Positions 33,411-45,545 of a stretch of DNA of 64,000 bases are shown one piece after another. The DNA lies in the NCBI GenBank assembly GCA_021234155.1, contig JAJEKV010000006.1, forward strand, positions 23,563,568 through 23,627,567, written 5' to 3'. The position numbers and the translations under genes were made by a program. The stretch's first letter is position 1; each line of letters begins with the position of its first letter. The notes beneath the pieces were generated by a model. The model saw nothing but the letters and a program-made list of their open reading frames with translations, was not told where the DNA came from and did no database searches. The DNA is from Isoetes taiwanensis. Lineage: Eukaryota; Streptophyta; Lycopodiopsida; Isoetales; Isoetaceae.

Positions 33411-34981
33411 TGTGACGTCCCCTACTCCCTATACGATGCACACATCGATCCGGCGAGGAGCCTTCCCCCGGCAAATGTGACCGGGGCTATCCACTGACTC
33501 CACTCCCGGTGGAATGAGTAAAACAAGGGGAAGAGTGGATGTGTCATTCACCCGTCTTCCATCGGGTCGACCTATCTGCAGAAGCGCGAATAAACAAACA
33601 TGAGCACAAACTAACAATATACATAAATACAACCACCTTGAAGGGTGAACATATCATAACATCACAGAGATAACAACATCAACATAAACAATAACAGAAG
33701 GGGAGAGATCCTACCCCGTGCCCGGACTCGGGTAATGACCGACGCTTGGGCCTCCGTAAGTCACCGGACCTAATTCATGGCAATGGATTTGGCTGGCATA
33801 GAACATGGCTGAGGGTAGTCCACACCATCCGCCCCTCCCTGCGCACACTTTGCGCAGTAGGTTGAAGAGCTTTGGGACCTAACCAGGGCCCGGCTTGGGT
33901 GAATAGCCGAGGGCTACTACTACCTGGTTGCATCTCCCCTACCGATGAGGCGGTGAGGGAAGTCTCCTCCCCTCTAGAAGCAAACCATGCCCTTCCAGCG
34001 GCTAGAGAGCCACCGCCTTACCGACTTCAACTCACACGGAAGGTGACGATCACCCCACGAGGTGTGAGCTCATGCCTTGCCCACACGCTAAAGGACAAGC
34101 CATTAAGCCTAGCCGCAGAGACTCGGGTGAGGCCTTTACACACCGAGGAGGGGTCGGGCCTGCGGTGGGGACATGTTCGGATGTTCTTCCTTATCGTGGG
34201 GCGGATCCCCCTCCACCCACAACCCGGTAGGCCCGGCTCGCGGCACTGCCGCATGTAATTGGGAACCACGGGGTGCTAACTAGGATCATATGCTACCACG
34301 CCTTTTAAGTCTCTACCCCCCTTTCCCAAGACATGGAAGTCACTGACGAAATACATCCAACATCATGGAACTGAATTAGAGAATATCATCAGATCAATCA
34401 TCTACACTAAGAAAGTTAGATTCCTTAGTTGGGGCTTATGACCCCGGGATCTATAAGGCTTCTAGAGTGAATCTAACACATCAAATCGGCCTATTGCCAT
34501 GCCCAAAGACGGATTTGCACAATGTAACAACTAGATACCCTGCTCCTTGACCCAACGATCCTCTGAAGGCGCCCATGATCTTGATCTTGCGGAGATGGCT
34601 GCGAATGGGTAATTTGTTGGGCAACCGCTTCTGAGCTTCAAGAATGCGGATTGAGTTCTTGGCGAAATGGCCCAAGAGAACCCTAAATGCGAGGATGGGA
34701 AAGAAGCTCTAGAAAACCCTAAATGCTAATTTGAAAAGAGAGTTAGGGTTATAGACCCTTTTAGGTTAGGTTAACCATTTGGCCAAATGGGTTCATGCCA
34801 TTTGGAAAATGAGGTTCAAGGGTTTTATTAACATGCACAACATTCGAGGTTGCCCCCCTAGGTGCCTCTTGGTCCCTAGGTGCAACGTTCTTCGACTCTC
34901 AAGTACATGTCATCTATGACGTAGATGCGGCAAAAGATAATATAAATACGATAGGAGGTGATATATTATCCGAACGCCACA
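33411..34981 (-). repeat. LTR (ii), outermost LTR of the chromovirus array (1571 bp)
   Basis: On the minus strand it starts TGTGGCGTTCGG and ends GGGGACGTCACA. It shares the LTR landmarks found at 35.7, 47.5 and 54.7 kb ('ccactccatcc.cccctc', 'ccaccgcctt', 'aagccattaagccta'). It is more diverged than those three and is followed on the right by a polypurine tract and a 3' UTR remnant, so it is the 3' LTR of remnant element E. Confidence 0.7.
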
Positions 34982-35741
34982 TTCTCCCACCTTGACTTGA
35001 TGTCGCCCTCGGCATCACACGCCTCCCCCACCTTGGGAACCCGTGATCTCCCGCAATCACATATAATATAGAAAGATACACGATATTATTACGTCAAGGT
35101 TATATTTCAATCATAATAAGATCATATTATTGTGAGAGGCTCTTACGTCCTCTGCTTCAATATCTATTATTCACAAAATTTTACATTATCATCAATTATA
35201 GTTCAAATCTTTCTAATTAAAGCTCCTTGTCGCCTCCTCACAACACATTATAGTAAAATTATGTGTTGCGAGTCCTCGTAGTGCCATCCTCCTGCCACTC
35301 AAATCCCCTATTGGCCTGCAGGTTCAACACTACGTCAGTACGTGTTTAATTATTATAAGAGTTGGTTGTAAGGGAACCACCCGTTAAATACAATTATATG
35401 GATGCAAGGCTTATCTCCCGGCATAGGAAGATTATGTTTCTTCCATCATGGTCGTGGAGACAGCGCCCTATCATGCCTATATGCCACTCATGCCTACACT
35501 GTGAGTTGCACTACGTGGGAGATAGGTCCTTCCCAGATATATGGAAGGGCCCCCCCGTGAGGCATTGACTAGAGGTGCTTTTCCTATGATGCATTCCTCG
35601 CATGACCTCTTATCTCTCGGGCGCCTCTACTCCGTGGGGACGTAAGTCTACCTTCCACTCATCCAAGCTGAACCGGGGTCATGCCTACAATGACATTACA
35701 CCACGCCCTAGAGATCACCGTAGAAGCGGTCTCATCATCTC
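34982..35741 (-). pseudogene. Remnant element E: polypurine tract and 3' UTR only
   Basis: Minus-strand tract AAGGTGGGAGAA touches LTR (ii) at 34982. The rest matches the element B 3' UTR (37464-38280), with the shared 'ttacaccacgccctagagat' phrase at about 35696 and 38229. It ends at 35741, exactly where LTR (iii) begins, so the whole coding region of E, chromodomain to primer site, is gone. The break lies at tcggtg, which is also present at the matching place in B (about 38270). Confidence 0.65.
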
Positions 35742-37463
35742 GGTGGACGTCCTTCTTTTCGATACACGCAAGGCCCTCACCGTATACAAACAGGGAGTTC
35801 ATCCCCCATACAGCTCCATGCTAATAGGGGCCCTCCACGACACCGCGAACCGCGGACGGGTTCCGGGGGAAGAGTGGAAGGGTCATTGCACCCCGCCTCC
35901 CTCGTGGCCTACCTAGCTGCGAAGCGTGAAAACATACATGTCAAGAGCACATACATCAACATCATATGACCATCGTGAAGGATGGTCCTCCACATATCCG
36001 CATAGACAAGAGATCAAGACATCACATAGGGAATCCTACCCAAGGCTCGGACTCAAAGGGATGATCGGACGGCTTGGGTCTCCGTGAGTTCATTGCGCAT
36101 GTAATTCATGGCAATGGATTTTACCGGCATAAGAACATGGCATAGGGTTGTCCACTCCATCCCCCTCCACAGGTGCACACTTCCTTTGAGTAGGCTGAAA
36201 AGTGTTGGGACTCGGATCGTATCGCCCCGGATGCATAGCCAAGGGGCTATATCCCGGGTTACATCTCCCGGGCCCGATGGGGCGTGTAGGGATTTCTCCC
36301 TCCGTGAGATCTACAATGCTGACTCAAGGTGACTAGAGGGCCACCGCCTCAGATTCACTTGAACTCAATGGAAGGTCATATTCACCACCTCACGAGTGTC
36401 GAGCCCATGCCTTGCCCACACGCAGCTGGCAAGCCATTAGACCTAGTCACGCTGACCCCGCAGCCTTTTTTACACACCGTAGGGGTCGCTCAAGAGTCGA
36501 CATGAACCTCCTTATAAGCCGCCCGCCCCTTCACCCACAACCTGTGTGTGGCTCTTTGTGCACGTGCCGCGATCTACAAGTGTGCTAGAGAGGCTACTCT
36601 AGGAGCATCAACTACCAAGCTTTAGGTCTCTACCCCCTTCCCAATACAAGGAGTTCACAGAGATACATCATCCATATACATCACGTATAAGAACTAAAGA
36701 ACAAGATCTAATCTATATCATAGAGTTAGGTTCTTTAGTTAGAATCTCGCTATCTAGAGTTCTAGAGGGCTGCTATGGGCAATCTAATAGGCTAAACCCA
36801 CTGATTCAATGCCTAAAATAGGGTTTAGACTATCTAATTGGCCAAATACCGATCCTTGAGGGGCTCCTCCCGACCGAACCCCGACCATCCCCGCTGAAAC
36901 GCCAATCTAGAGAAACTAAGGATGTAATTCCCTCCCAAGCAGAAGTTCTGGGATGCGGTTTTGGCCGCTGAGGCAGCCAAAACAGTAGTTCTCAAACCCT
37001 AAAATCCAAAAAATTAGGTTAGTTAGGGTTTCCAACCCTATATATAGACAAGGGGTGGTTAGGGTTTCCACCATCCCTTTGGCATGTGGGATAATTGGTA
37101 ATGGGCCCACTTGCCTTTAAGGGCTAGGTGGCCAAATGTGCCCACATGGAAATGTGTAACCCAAATGTGCCACATGGAAATGTGTGCACATTAATGAATG
37201 TGTACATTGGAAAATGTGCACATTACTTGCACTCCTATGGGTATGGCCCACTTGGCATCAAGTGGCCACATGGAAATGTGTGCCCACATTAATGTGTACA
37301 TTGGAAAATGTGCACATTAATACTAATGCACATTCTAGCAAGTTGCCCCTAGGGCTACCCACTTGGCTATACGCTACGCATTATCGCCAATCGGGTGGCG
37401 GTAATGCTGACGGCAAAGCATAAATATACGCCCCCGAGCGATAATCGTGGGCGGAACGCCACA
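35742..37463 (-). repeat. LTR (iii), 3' LTR of element B (~1.72 kb)
   Basis: Minus-strand start TGTGGCGTTCCG (right end 37463) next to a purine tract. The left end near 35742 corresponds to the ACGCCACA-type terminus seen at 54722. A minus-strand TATA box, CTATATATAG, lies at 37038-37047 and recurs in LTRs (iv) and (v). A block with repeated 'aaatgtgcacatt' / 'acatggaaatgtgt' phrases (37.13-37.33 kb) is in the upstream part of the LTR. It serves as 3' LTR of B and 5' LTR of remnant E. Confidence 0.75.
37038..37047 (-). promoter_or_regulatory. LTR TATA box (copies at 48771 and 55993)
   Basis: CTATATATAG on the minus strand, followed by GGGTTGGAAACCCTAACC. The same context occurs in LTR (iv) at 48771-48778 and LTR (v) at 55993-56000. 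Position inside the LTR, upstream of the likely R region, fits the element promoter. Confidence 0.6.
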
Positions 37464-38280
37464 TTCTCCCCACCTTGAAATGATGCCGTCCGCAAAGATC
37501 GCGGGTTCTCCCCACCTTGGAATCTTCCTAACCCGCAATCAACCCGATGCATACGATATACTCCTATAATACTTACACATTTATTACAATTACCTCAAGG
37601 TAATATTTTTATGACATTATTACATCATTATATTATGAAATAACTTATCAATTCACAACATTACTAGACAAATTACTCCAAACTTCACTTAACATTACGA
37701 TTAAGTTTATCAAAATTTAAAATTAACGCTCGAGGCACTCTTTCATTCCTTGCAACACATTCCAACAAAATTTGTGTTGTAAAGTCTTCGTAGCTCGACC
37801 TCCTTGCCCTCCCGGAGCTTCATCGGCTCGGCAGGTCGACACTACGCTAGTACCATTTAATTATTAATTAAAATTTTTGGTTATATGGTGACCACCCCAC
37901 CTATCTACATGGATGCATGGCTAATCTCCCGCATAGGGAAGAGGGTGAATCTTCCATTATGGTCGCGAGACAAATACTTACATGCCTATATATGCCGCCA
38001 TGCCTACACCTCTAGTTGCCCAAAAATGGAGGATATCCTTCTCGCGGGGGGCCAAGGATAGATTCCTCCTATCAAAGCATATATGGGGCTAAAGGTGCTT
38101 TTCCTATCAATGCATTCCTCAATGACCTCCTTTCTTCGAGGTCGCCTACTCGCGGGAAACGTAAGTAGACTTTCTAATCTACCTTCCACTCGCCGCAAGC
38201 GAACGCTTGGCCATGCCTACATTGACATTACACCACGCCCTAGAGATCACCGTAGTGGTCCCATCATTCGGTGACAACGA
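37464..38280 (-). other. Element B polypurine tract and 3' UTR
   Basis: Minus-strand CAAGGTGGGGAGAA touches the LTR start at 37463/37464. The rest is AT-rich non-coding sequence up to the chromodomain. A second 'ttctccccaccttg' occurs at 37507-37520, an imperfect internal duplication of the tract. Confidence 0.65.
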
Positions 38281-39700
38281 TGCACCCATACTAAGTTTAG
38301 GTGGCATGCGAGATTAATCTTAACTATACAAGCATTAACCTACACAAATCGACATGCCCGAGCCGATTTCTTCGAGATGACCTTTGCCGCCCCATTGCTC
38401 CATAAACCGTGGGTACCGCTTTACTAAATCTTTCTTAAGTACCCACGCATGCCTTCCACCGGTAAGTGTTTCCACTTGACCAAATAATCGGAGGAATTCT
38501 CGATCTCCTCGCTTTCTTGAAAGCTTTATCAAGAATCAATTTCGAACTATTTCCAACCGTTCTCCGCCATTTCCAAACAATATATAATCCAAGACTTCGC
38601 ACCGATTTGGGGTATGCCTCTTCAAAGAAACTCACGCGGAAGACCTTATGAATCTTTAGGTGTGCCGGGCAAGTCTAGCTTGTAGGCTTGATTGCCTAGT
38701 TTCTCGACTATTCAAAGGTCCAGCCCACCTTGAGCAAGCTTCTTGCAATTGCCGATCCCGAAGCCACCGCTTCACTTTTAATCTTGAGCCAAACATCATC
38801 TCCAACTTTGAACTCTCTCTATCGTTTCGATGCTTGTCTACGATGCTCTTTTGATCTACTTCTTGCCGCTAGCGATAGCCACCTAACTTCCTCTACGAAG
38901 CCCGCCGATATCGGCCAACATCCGGCGCGAACTTCCACTTTTGACACGGGTTGTGCCAAGTGTCCGAGTTAGGCAATCGATAGCCGTGAATTGATCATAA
39001 ACGGCGACATTTGGGATGATTCCCCGCTGGTGCTATTGTATGCAAACTCCACCAAGTGAATAAATTCTTCCCACATACCTTTGCTTATTCCGCATATAGT
39101 TTCGAGAGCATGTCCTCTAAAATCCTCGTTGGTCCGCCTCCGCCCGCCATCCGGCCCGAGGATGATATGCCGCGGTTTCATGGATAGCTTCGCCCGATCG
39201 TCGCAAAGAGGTCTTGCCAAAAAGGCGCCATGAACTTCGGATCCCTCGTTTGAGATGATCTCCTTGGCATGCCATGAAGCCCCAAGATCTCTTTGGTGAA
39301 GAGCTTTGTCAGATCCATGGTCAGATTCAGGAGTTCCCGCAAGGCACAAAATGTGCCATCTTCGACAACTTGTCGACCACTACCATTAAGGCATCCTTGC
39401 CTCTCATCGCCCTTGGGAGTCCCGTGATGAAATCCATGCCGATACCTCCCACTTAGCGCTTGGCACCGCTTAATGGCTCTAATGCCCCCGAATTAAGTCG
39501 CTCCCGCTTCGTCGGCCGGGCATAGCCGACATTCCTTGATGTAGCGAAGCTATTTGCTTCTTCATTCCTGGCCAATAATAATGCCGCCAAGACTTTGAAA
39601 TATGTTTTCATGAATCCCGCATGGCCAGCCTATTGGGCAAGCAGCGGTCATGGAGGATCAACTTCCTTACACCCGATGATTCGTTACGCACGACAACTTG
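38281..39700 (-). pseudogene. Element B integrase with chromodomain
   Basis: The C-terminal end reads HAWVLKKDLVKRYPRFMEQ (38335-38532), the end of a chromodomain. Upstream, EEFIHLVEFAYNSTSGESSQ and MSPFMIN mark the integrase core C-terminal part (39000-39100), and 'GLP'/zinc-region fragments continue to 39.7 kb. The frame changes every 50-150 bases, usually at C/G-rich triplets. Some of these breaks may be consensus errors rather than real mutations (see findings). Confidence 0.8.
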
Positions 39701-41200
39701 TTCTTATGGTATAACAGTTGCCTTCCTTCTTATAATGCTTGAAGGCCTCCCCGCTTTTATCCGTTTCTAGCCTCCTTCGAAAGGCTTGCCCATACTTCCC
39801 TGAAATCCACATCCGCTGGCAAGGACTCTTCAATCCTTTTACCAAAGTCGCCGGAGAGCGCCGAAATTGCATTGCAATGCACTCTAGTTGTCGTGGGATG
39901 CCTTGAAAGTGCATCTGCTACCACATTGAGCTTCCCCGGCTTGTAGACTATATCAAAGTCATATTCTTCGAGGAACTCCATCCATCTCCTCACGCCGCCA
40001 GATTAAGGTGTGGTTGCGTGAATACATATTGAGGCTCATGGTCTGTGATCCAATTGGAACTTCCTTCCCAAGAGATAATGCCTCCATATTCTTAATGCCC
40101 CGACAACCGCTAGCAACTCCCCGATCGCGGGTAGTAGCTGCCTCGGGCGCCGCTCATCTTCCCCGAATCATACGCTACCACACGCTTTTTCTTGCATAAG
40201 CACCGCACAGTAGCTATCTTACTCGTGACCGCCGCTACAAGCTTATCTTTCTCCCGGTCCCAGCAGGTTAAGATCGGGCTGTTGTTAAAGCTTCCTTCAA
40301 CAATTCAAACCCCTTTTGGGCTTTCTTTGTGCCAATGCTCTACCCAATCTTTTCACCTTCTCTCGCCTCGTCCGTTAATCCGGCTGCTATCTTAGCAAAG
40401 TTCTTCACTTAACTTCCTCAGAGTACCGCTAGGCCGAGGAAACTTCTCGACTTCATGCACATTCTTCGGGCCGCCAATCGAATGACGGCCTCAATCTTGG
40501 CTGGGGGTCTGTTGAGATGCCTCTCGCCGAGATCACATGACCTAGATACTCCACCTTTTTCGCAAGGCGGTGGCACTTGGACAACTTGGCGCATAACCGG
40601 TGCCTCTTCAACTTTCTAGCACTCTTCTCAAGTGTTGTACGCGGTTTTCAAGGGATCTGCTATACACCAAAATGTCGCCAAAGAAAACAATCACAAAGGT
40701 GTCCGTGAACTCCTCGAAGATATCGCTCATGAGCCTCATGAACGCTATGGGGCATTTGATAAGCCGAAAAGGCATTACCGCGGAACTCATAATGCCCATA
40801 CCGCTCAAGGGAAGGCGTCTTATGGATATCTTCTTCCTTTATCCCGACCGATGATATCCCCGACCTTTAAGTCCATTTTGAGAAGATCTTTGCACCTTTG
40901 GAGCTGATCCATCAAGTCGCCCCGATCTTGGGAGCGATATTTGTTCTTAATGGTGTGCTTATTCAACCGCCTATAGTCTATGCACATTCTCAAAGATCCA
41001 TCCTTCTTCTTGACAAAAAGAATGGGCGCCCAAACGGGCGCAGAGACACTAGGTCTAATGAAACCTAGGTCGAAAGCAGCCCGCGAATCGCTTTTTCAAA
41101 CCAACAACTCCCGGTTGTCATTCTATATGGAGCCTTACTTGTTGGCTTTTGTTCCAGTGTTCGAAAAGTGCTATCTCGCGACTCGACTTCTATAAGGAGG
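39701..41200 (-). pseudogene. Element B RNase H and reverse transcriptase
   Basis: RNase H end: [20 protein letters not shown] and VVADALSRHP (39757-39993). RT: FRLIKCPIAFMRLMSDIFEE and VIVFFGDILVYSRSLENR (40608-40808), where the catalytic pair appears as FFGD. The FVKKKDGSL region is visible near 40990-41040. Several frames. Function as in element A. Confidence 0.8.
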
Positions 41201-41760
41201 GAGCCGCTTGATCTCATCCGAAAGAGATCATGGAACTCCGCGGATTAGCCGAGATACTTGCTTCGCAACTTGCCGAGCCGTTGTCTTCTTTTGCTTCCTT
41301 CTCGATTCCTCGCTCACTAATCTCAAGCTTGAAGATGTATGCCACTTGCTCACTCTTTTGATGCACTTGAACAGCTGCTTAGAAGACATGCACCGCATGA
41401 TGGGAACAACTTCGCTACTGCTATCTCAATGATCTTGCCGCGGGCGCTGGGAAGGTCACCTTCCGCTTTCCACAGCCGATAATGGCCCTCGCTGGCCCAA
41501 GGTACTCCATTCCTATGATCAAGTCATACTTTCCAATGCCCATTACTTGCCCCATCCGATATTAATCCTCGCAAGTCGATGTCGGTTAATTTTCTTGCCC
41601 GCCGCCCGCCTTTATCGCACCACTTGCTAAAACAACGGGTCTTGGCTTTGACTTTAGCGCTTCAACTTCAACATCCGAACCATTCGGGGATGCAAAGTTA
41701 TGGCTACTTCCCCGAAGTCTATCAAGACTATGAATGACTTAGCTTTAGCCTTCCCCTACC
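41201..41760 (-). pseudogene. Element B protease region
   Basis: Located between RT and gag, and co-linear with the element D protease (59343-59870). The minus strand carries pieces matching MGIGKYDLIIGMEYLGPARA (about 41550-41490) and the glycine-rich catalytic-loop area near 41700-41730. The reading is heavily broken, so the call rests on position and partial similarity. Confidence 0.55.
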
Positions 41761-43170
41761 GTGGAAATTACCTTATACCGCTCTCGCTTGCTCAGATCTA
41801 TTATGCAAAGATATGACACTCACCCCAATATAGTCGCTGGCCTCTTCGCCGCCGCCGTCCGGACAGTGGCTTCCCAATCTCCCAACTCCGGGCTTAGAGC
41901 TGCACTCATGACGAGGGGCAGCTTTGTCGTCCTATGGTCCGGCCGGAAGCACCGGGCACAACCGCTTTTCTATGCACTCCTGCCTCTTTTCCTTGGGCAT
42001 TGCTTGCAAAAAGGATTGCACCGCTTTGGGAGTAGTTTGACTTTCCCCGCTTGTCCTTGAAGGACACTCGCTTTTCTCCCCGCCGCCCCCGGTTCCCACC
42101 ATATTGTGTTCTAGCTGACTCGATCGGCTGCCCCCGGGGCTATAGCTTCCTCGTCAGCTTTGCCTTCTCCTCCCCGAAGTACCGGCCGCTTTGTGCCCGC
42201 TTATTCTCGAGGTCCTCGGACCTCGCAAGCTTATAGCCTTGATTCCGCTTCCGACATCGCCCTAGGGTTTATTGTTTCACAAGCTTTGCGGATCTCCCTA
42301 TTCAGCCCTCGATATAGCTTTCATCGTGATGCTTTCTCCCAACTTCGCAGACATACAGCCTTTAGCCTCATGAATTCCTCTCAGATATTTCTGAATCGAT
42401 TTGTTGCCTTGCCGCAACCGTAAAACCGGCCATCATCATGCCGACTTATGTTCCCTTTGAACGAATGGCGCTTTTGAAGGCTTTAGCAAACTTTCAACTT
42501 ACAAGCATCCCCGCTAAGCCGCGGTGCCTTTGCATACCCCTTCCACCAAACCGAAGGTTCTTTTCAAGTTGGCTGTTGCAACTCGCTTTGTCCTTATCCT
42601 TCATGCCATAAGCATTTTCAGATTTCGCCATTTCGCCCAGCCCATGCCTCTCGCTTCCAAGCCCGACCGTTTCCCCTCGAATCGTTTCCAGTTTCGGCCT
42701 TCCATACATTGCCCAAGGCGGGAATCTACCTTCTTTCCGTAGTCTGAGGCCCCGTATCTTTTTTGTCGCCCCTCCCGGGTGTTCCTCCGCTTCCCTCTCT
42801 GGTTCCTCGAGCTCGCTTTTCCTCTTCCTCGAAGTCTGAAGTCCGAAGTTCGAACTTGAGCCGGAAGATTCCCGGACCGGGGATCTCCTTCTTGCTCCTC
42901 TTCTTGTCCCTTCCTTCCTCCGAAGCTGATGCTTGCGGAATCGAAAGCATTGCCCAATCGAACCTACTCGCTTGCACCGGACAAGAATGCCTTTATCCGC
43001 CTCCAGATCCGCCCTTATCCGGGCTATCTCCCCGCCTGGGTCATGGGTTCCCTATCTTCAAATAGGTTCCTTTGCCTGGGTGGTCTCGGGCGGGTTTGCT
43101 CTTCTATAAGGTCTCGCAGCTTGTCGCTCCCTCAAGGCGCTTTTAGCCCTCTAGCTGCATCCACAAGTGA
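41761..43170 (-). pseudogene. Element B gag
   Basis: From right to left: a Ser/Arg/Glu-rich stretch (about 42950-42750), then NAYGMKDKDKA (42.60 kb), an anchor shared with C (49860) and D (60770), then the capsid helical part and a Cys/His-poor C-terminal end near 41.8 kb. The 'YGMKDKDK' anchor and co-linearity with D gag support the call. Frames are broken at C/G-rich positions. Confidence 0.65.
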
Positions 43171-43333
43171 TTAATGGCTATATGGTTAGTTCCATTTGTT
43201 CTCTTGCATTGTTTATGTTTGTTGGTATAATTGTGGGGCAACATACATCAATAAAACATTTAAAGTGCAATGGAATTGTATTTATATATCATATAATATT
43301 TTAGGTACAAAAAGTCTCCCGGATCAAGAGTCT
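43171..43333 (-). other. AT-rich spacer between ORF-X and gag (element B)
   Basis: Contains 'ttgttggtataattgtggggcaac' in the same form as element C at 50460-50490. Almost no differences separate the two copies across about 140 bases. It may hold the promoter or leader of gag; no TATA was called. Confidence 0.45.
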
Positions 43334-44960
43334 AACTAGTCTTGAAATCGCCGTAAGACGGGTTGTCTTCAAGAAACTTCTTAACTTGGGCCGCCCCTAC
43401 CGAAAGTGACCCAAGTTCCCGATGATGCTTGTCGGGCGAGCCTCCCCGGATGGCTTTCACCGTGTCTTCTACCCCGCGGGTTGGATGTAAGGGCCGCTAG
43501 CCACGCTAATCTCCCCGACGCCGGTGGGGATGGCGGTCGAAGAGGTCAAGTGCCATTGCCCTCTTTGACTAAGACAAAGATAGTCGACATTTGCCGCTAT
43601 TCGAGCATGCCCGGGCCAAGCTCGAGAGTGCAATCAAGATAAACACTCCTTCTTCGCCTGGATGAACTTCTGCGGTGGATTACCGCTATTCTCCCATCCA
43701 TCGCCAGTGGTAAGTAGTACCCGAGCGACCACTGCCATTGTGTGTCGCCGGGTTTCTCCGCTTTGTTTGGCCTCCCAAACTGCGGGTTTCAAATGCACTG
43801 GCCGGCCTCCTCTACTCGCTGAGCTCCCCTCAGAGTCTTCAACCAGCGGCCGAGCCTCCCCGAGGTCGACATTCTTCTCCTTTTGGCAAGGGTGATATTG
43901 AGGACCCGCATAGGATACTGCGGGTCTTCCCACGGATCCCCATCCGCTTTTGAGGGCGCAGGAACTCCTCCTCCGCTGGCAGCTCCCGGCCGGGCCCATC
44001 AATTGCCCGATGCCGCTATAGGGCCCGGATGTCGGGAGGTCGCCTCCCCCTCGGTAGGTGTCGGACTCCCCCTCACTTGAGCGGAAGTTCGATGCTCCCC
44101 TGGACGATGAAGTCGCCCAGTCGCCTGGCCGCAACCGGGTGGAGAAGTTCGTCTAACCTGAGCCCCTCTCCCTACATTCGGGAGGTTCTCGATGTCGCCG
44201 AGGAGTAGATACTCCTCTCCGCCGATGATGATAGGGGCTAGGCTTGTGATGCCTAGCCCAAGTGGGGAGCAACTCGATGCCCCGCCTGGCTCGCCGGGTT
44301 GACGGGCCTCCGCCTCTCCTTGGCGCTTTTTCTTCGGTCCGAAGTCGAAGTTCGCGGTATCCTTCGTCAGTCCGACTCTTCTTCATCCTCTCTTGCTTCC
44401 TTGTTCTTGTTGATACCGGCAGCAAAGATTTGCCCTTCCTTCGCTTCAGCTATGGGGGGTCTACCTCCATCTGAGGGATAGAGGTTGCCCCCATCGGGTT
44501 CTCGGCGCCGGGTGGGATAAGAAGATGGCTAGGGCGGGTGTGTAAGAGAAGTACTTGGTCCCGCTATCGCCGTGACCATGTAATCAGGTAGCCTCATGCC
44601 TTTATTTGTTAGTCAGTATTTGGCGATGTTGGGGACATCGCCAAGGCCGCTTGAAGGGATGGGCGGGGAACAAAATATCCTATGCAAGGGGGACTTGAAC
44701 AAGGGAGGGTCCTACCCTAGCCTCGAAATTCTCGCTAGCACCTGCCTATATGTCGGGTTATGCTCAGCCGTAGCTTGATGTCGCATTTCTTTCACAAAGA
44801 CTTGAAGATGTCATTGACATCCGCCAAGCAGCATGGGGCACCGGCGCCGCATCATCGTCCCAAATCAGCAAAGGGCCATTGATCTAGCAAGGAAGGGAGT
44901 ATCAAACGGATGCGTAAGCCCCGTGGAGCCGAAAAGATCGCCTAAGCAAAGGGGGGAGCA
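43334..44960 (-). pseudogene. ORF-X of element B
   Basis: Minus-strand accessory ORF upstream of gag, co-linear with ORF-X of A, C and D. Landmarks: an N-terminal 'DVND.F.VFVKEI'-like segment (about 44.83-44.75 kb), SLAPIIIGGEEYLLLGDIEN (about 44240-44180), EEGVFILIALSS (about 43655-43625), AMALDLFDRHPHRRRG (about 43555-43510), and a C-terminal KKFLEDNPSYGDFKTS before TAG near 43334. Frames are interrupted repeatedly. Function unknown. A TATA box lies just upstream at 44993-45003. Confidence 0.6.
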
Positions 44961-44992
44961 AATTTTGTGGTGCCAATTGAGAAATGGGGAAC

Positions 44993-45003
44993 TTATTTAT
45001 AGA
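44993..45003 (-). promoter_or_regulatory. Internal TATA box before ORF-X (element B)
   Basis: TCTATAAATAA on the minus strand, about 50-100 bases upstream of the ORF-X start region. The same box stands at the matching place in element C (52211-52220) and, as CTATAAATAG, in element D (63171-63180). Conservation in three elements supports a real internal promoter. Confidence 0.6.
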
Positions 45004-45174
45004 AAGGGAAAACCCTAATTTTGGATGACCTAGATTTTACCGAGATTAGGTAATTCTCGATCTATTAAGGGATGCAATTGCAAGTTTGAAGACTATTTCT
45101 AGAGTTTGAGCATGCTAAGGAGAGCTACTGAACCTATTGTGCAATTTGGAGATCATTTGGTGATGACATGGTAT

Positions 45175-45445
45175 CGGTTCATATCGCTATGCCTCCAGCC
45201 CATTTCTAAAATGTAGAAATCATCCCCGGCGCCGACGCAGGAGACATGGGTCCTAATTGGGCTAGGATTACTCAATTTAGGTGATCTAAGGCTGTAATTC
45301 TACTAAACTCATCGAAAGTTAGGCAGAATTGACCCCTTACTTGGTCGATTTGGAGCTGTTTTGGGCATTTTACATGGTTCACACGCTATTCCACCATTTC
45401 TAAAATGTAGAAATCGCCCCGGCGCGACGGTGAGACATCGCCTCA
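45175..45445 (-). repeat. Hairpin repeat pair between ORF-H and ORF-X (element B)
   Basis: Two units 194 bp apart. Each has the perfect inverted repeat ATTTCTA-AAATG-TAGAAAT (45202-45220; 45396-45414), flanked outside by 'cggcgc...cggtgagac' whose complement (gtctcaccg) is present on the other side in element C. The spacers are similar to each other too, so these are degenerate tandem repeats in which the hairpin is the best-kept part. Confidence 0.75.
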
Positions 45446-45545
45446 ATTTTGCTCCAAACTCCAATTTAATTAAAACAAAAGGCTAGGGATCGATATCTTG
45501 ACCTATCTAAACTGGTTTGGACACTTTATTTACGCAAAATTTTCT

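Noticed and set aside
33872-34258. 128-codon plus-strand frame as a gene
   Set aside because: It lies in LTR (ii), antisense to the element, with no family resemblance.
43480-43660. C-terminal part of ORF-X as a second histone fold (H4-like)
   Set aside because: EEGVF.LIAL...VKRAMALDLFD superficially resembles an H4 alpha2-L2-alpha3, but spacing needs gaps and the matching segment in element A (ALWWALRALSTLARHKELQ) does not fit a histone pattern.
45202-45220. Canonical histone mRNA 3' stem-loop downstream of ORF-H
   Set aside because: The hairpins lie downstream of ORF-H but also upstream of it, and the sequence is not the GGCYCUUUUCAGAGCC type. Plants also polyadenylate histone mRNAs.
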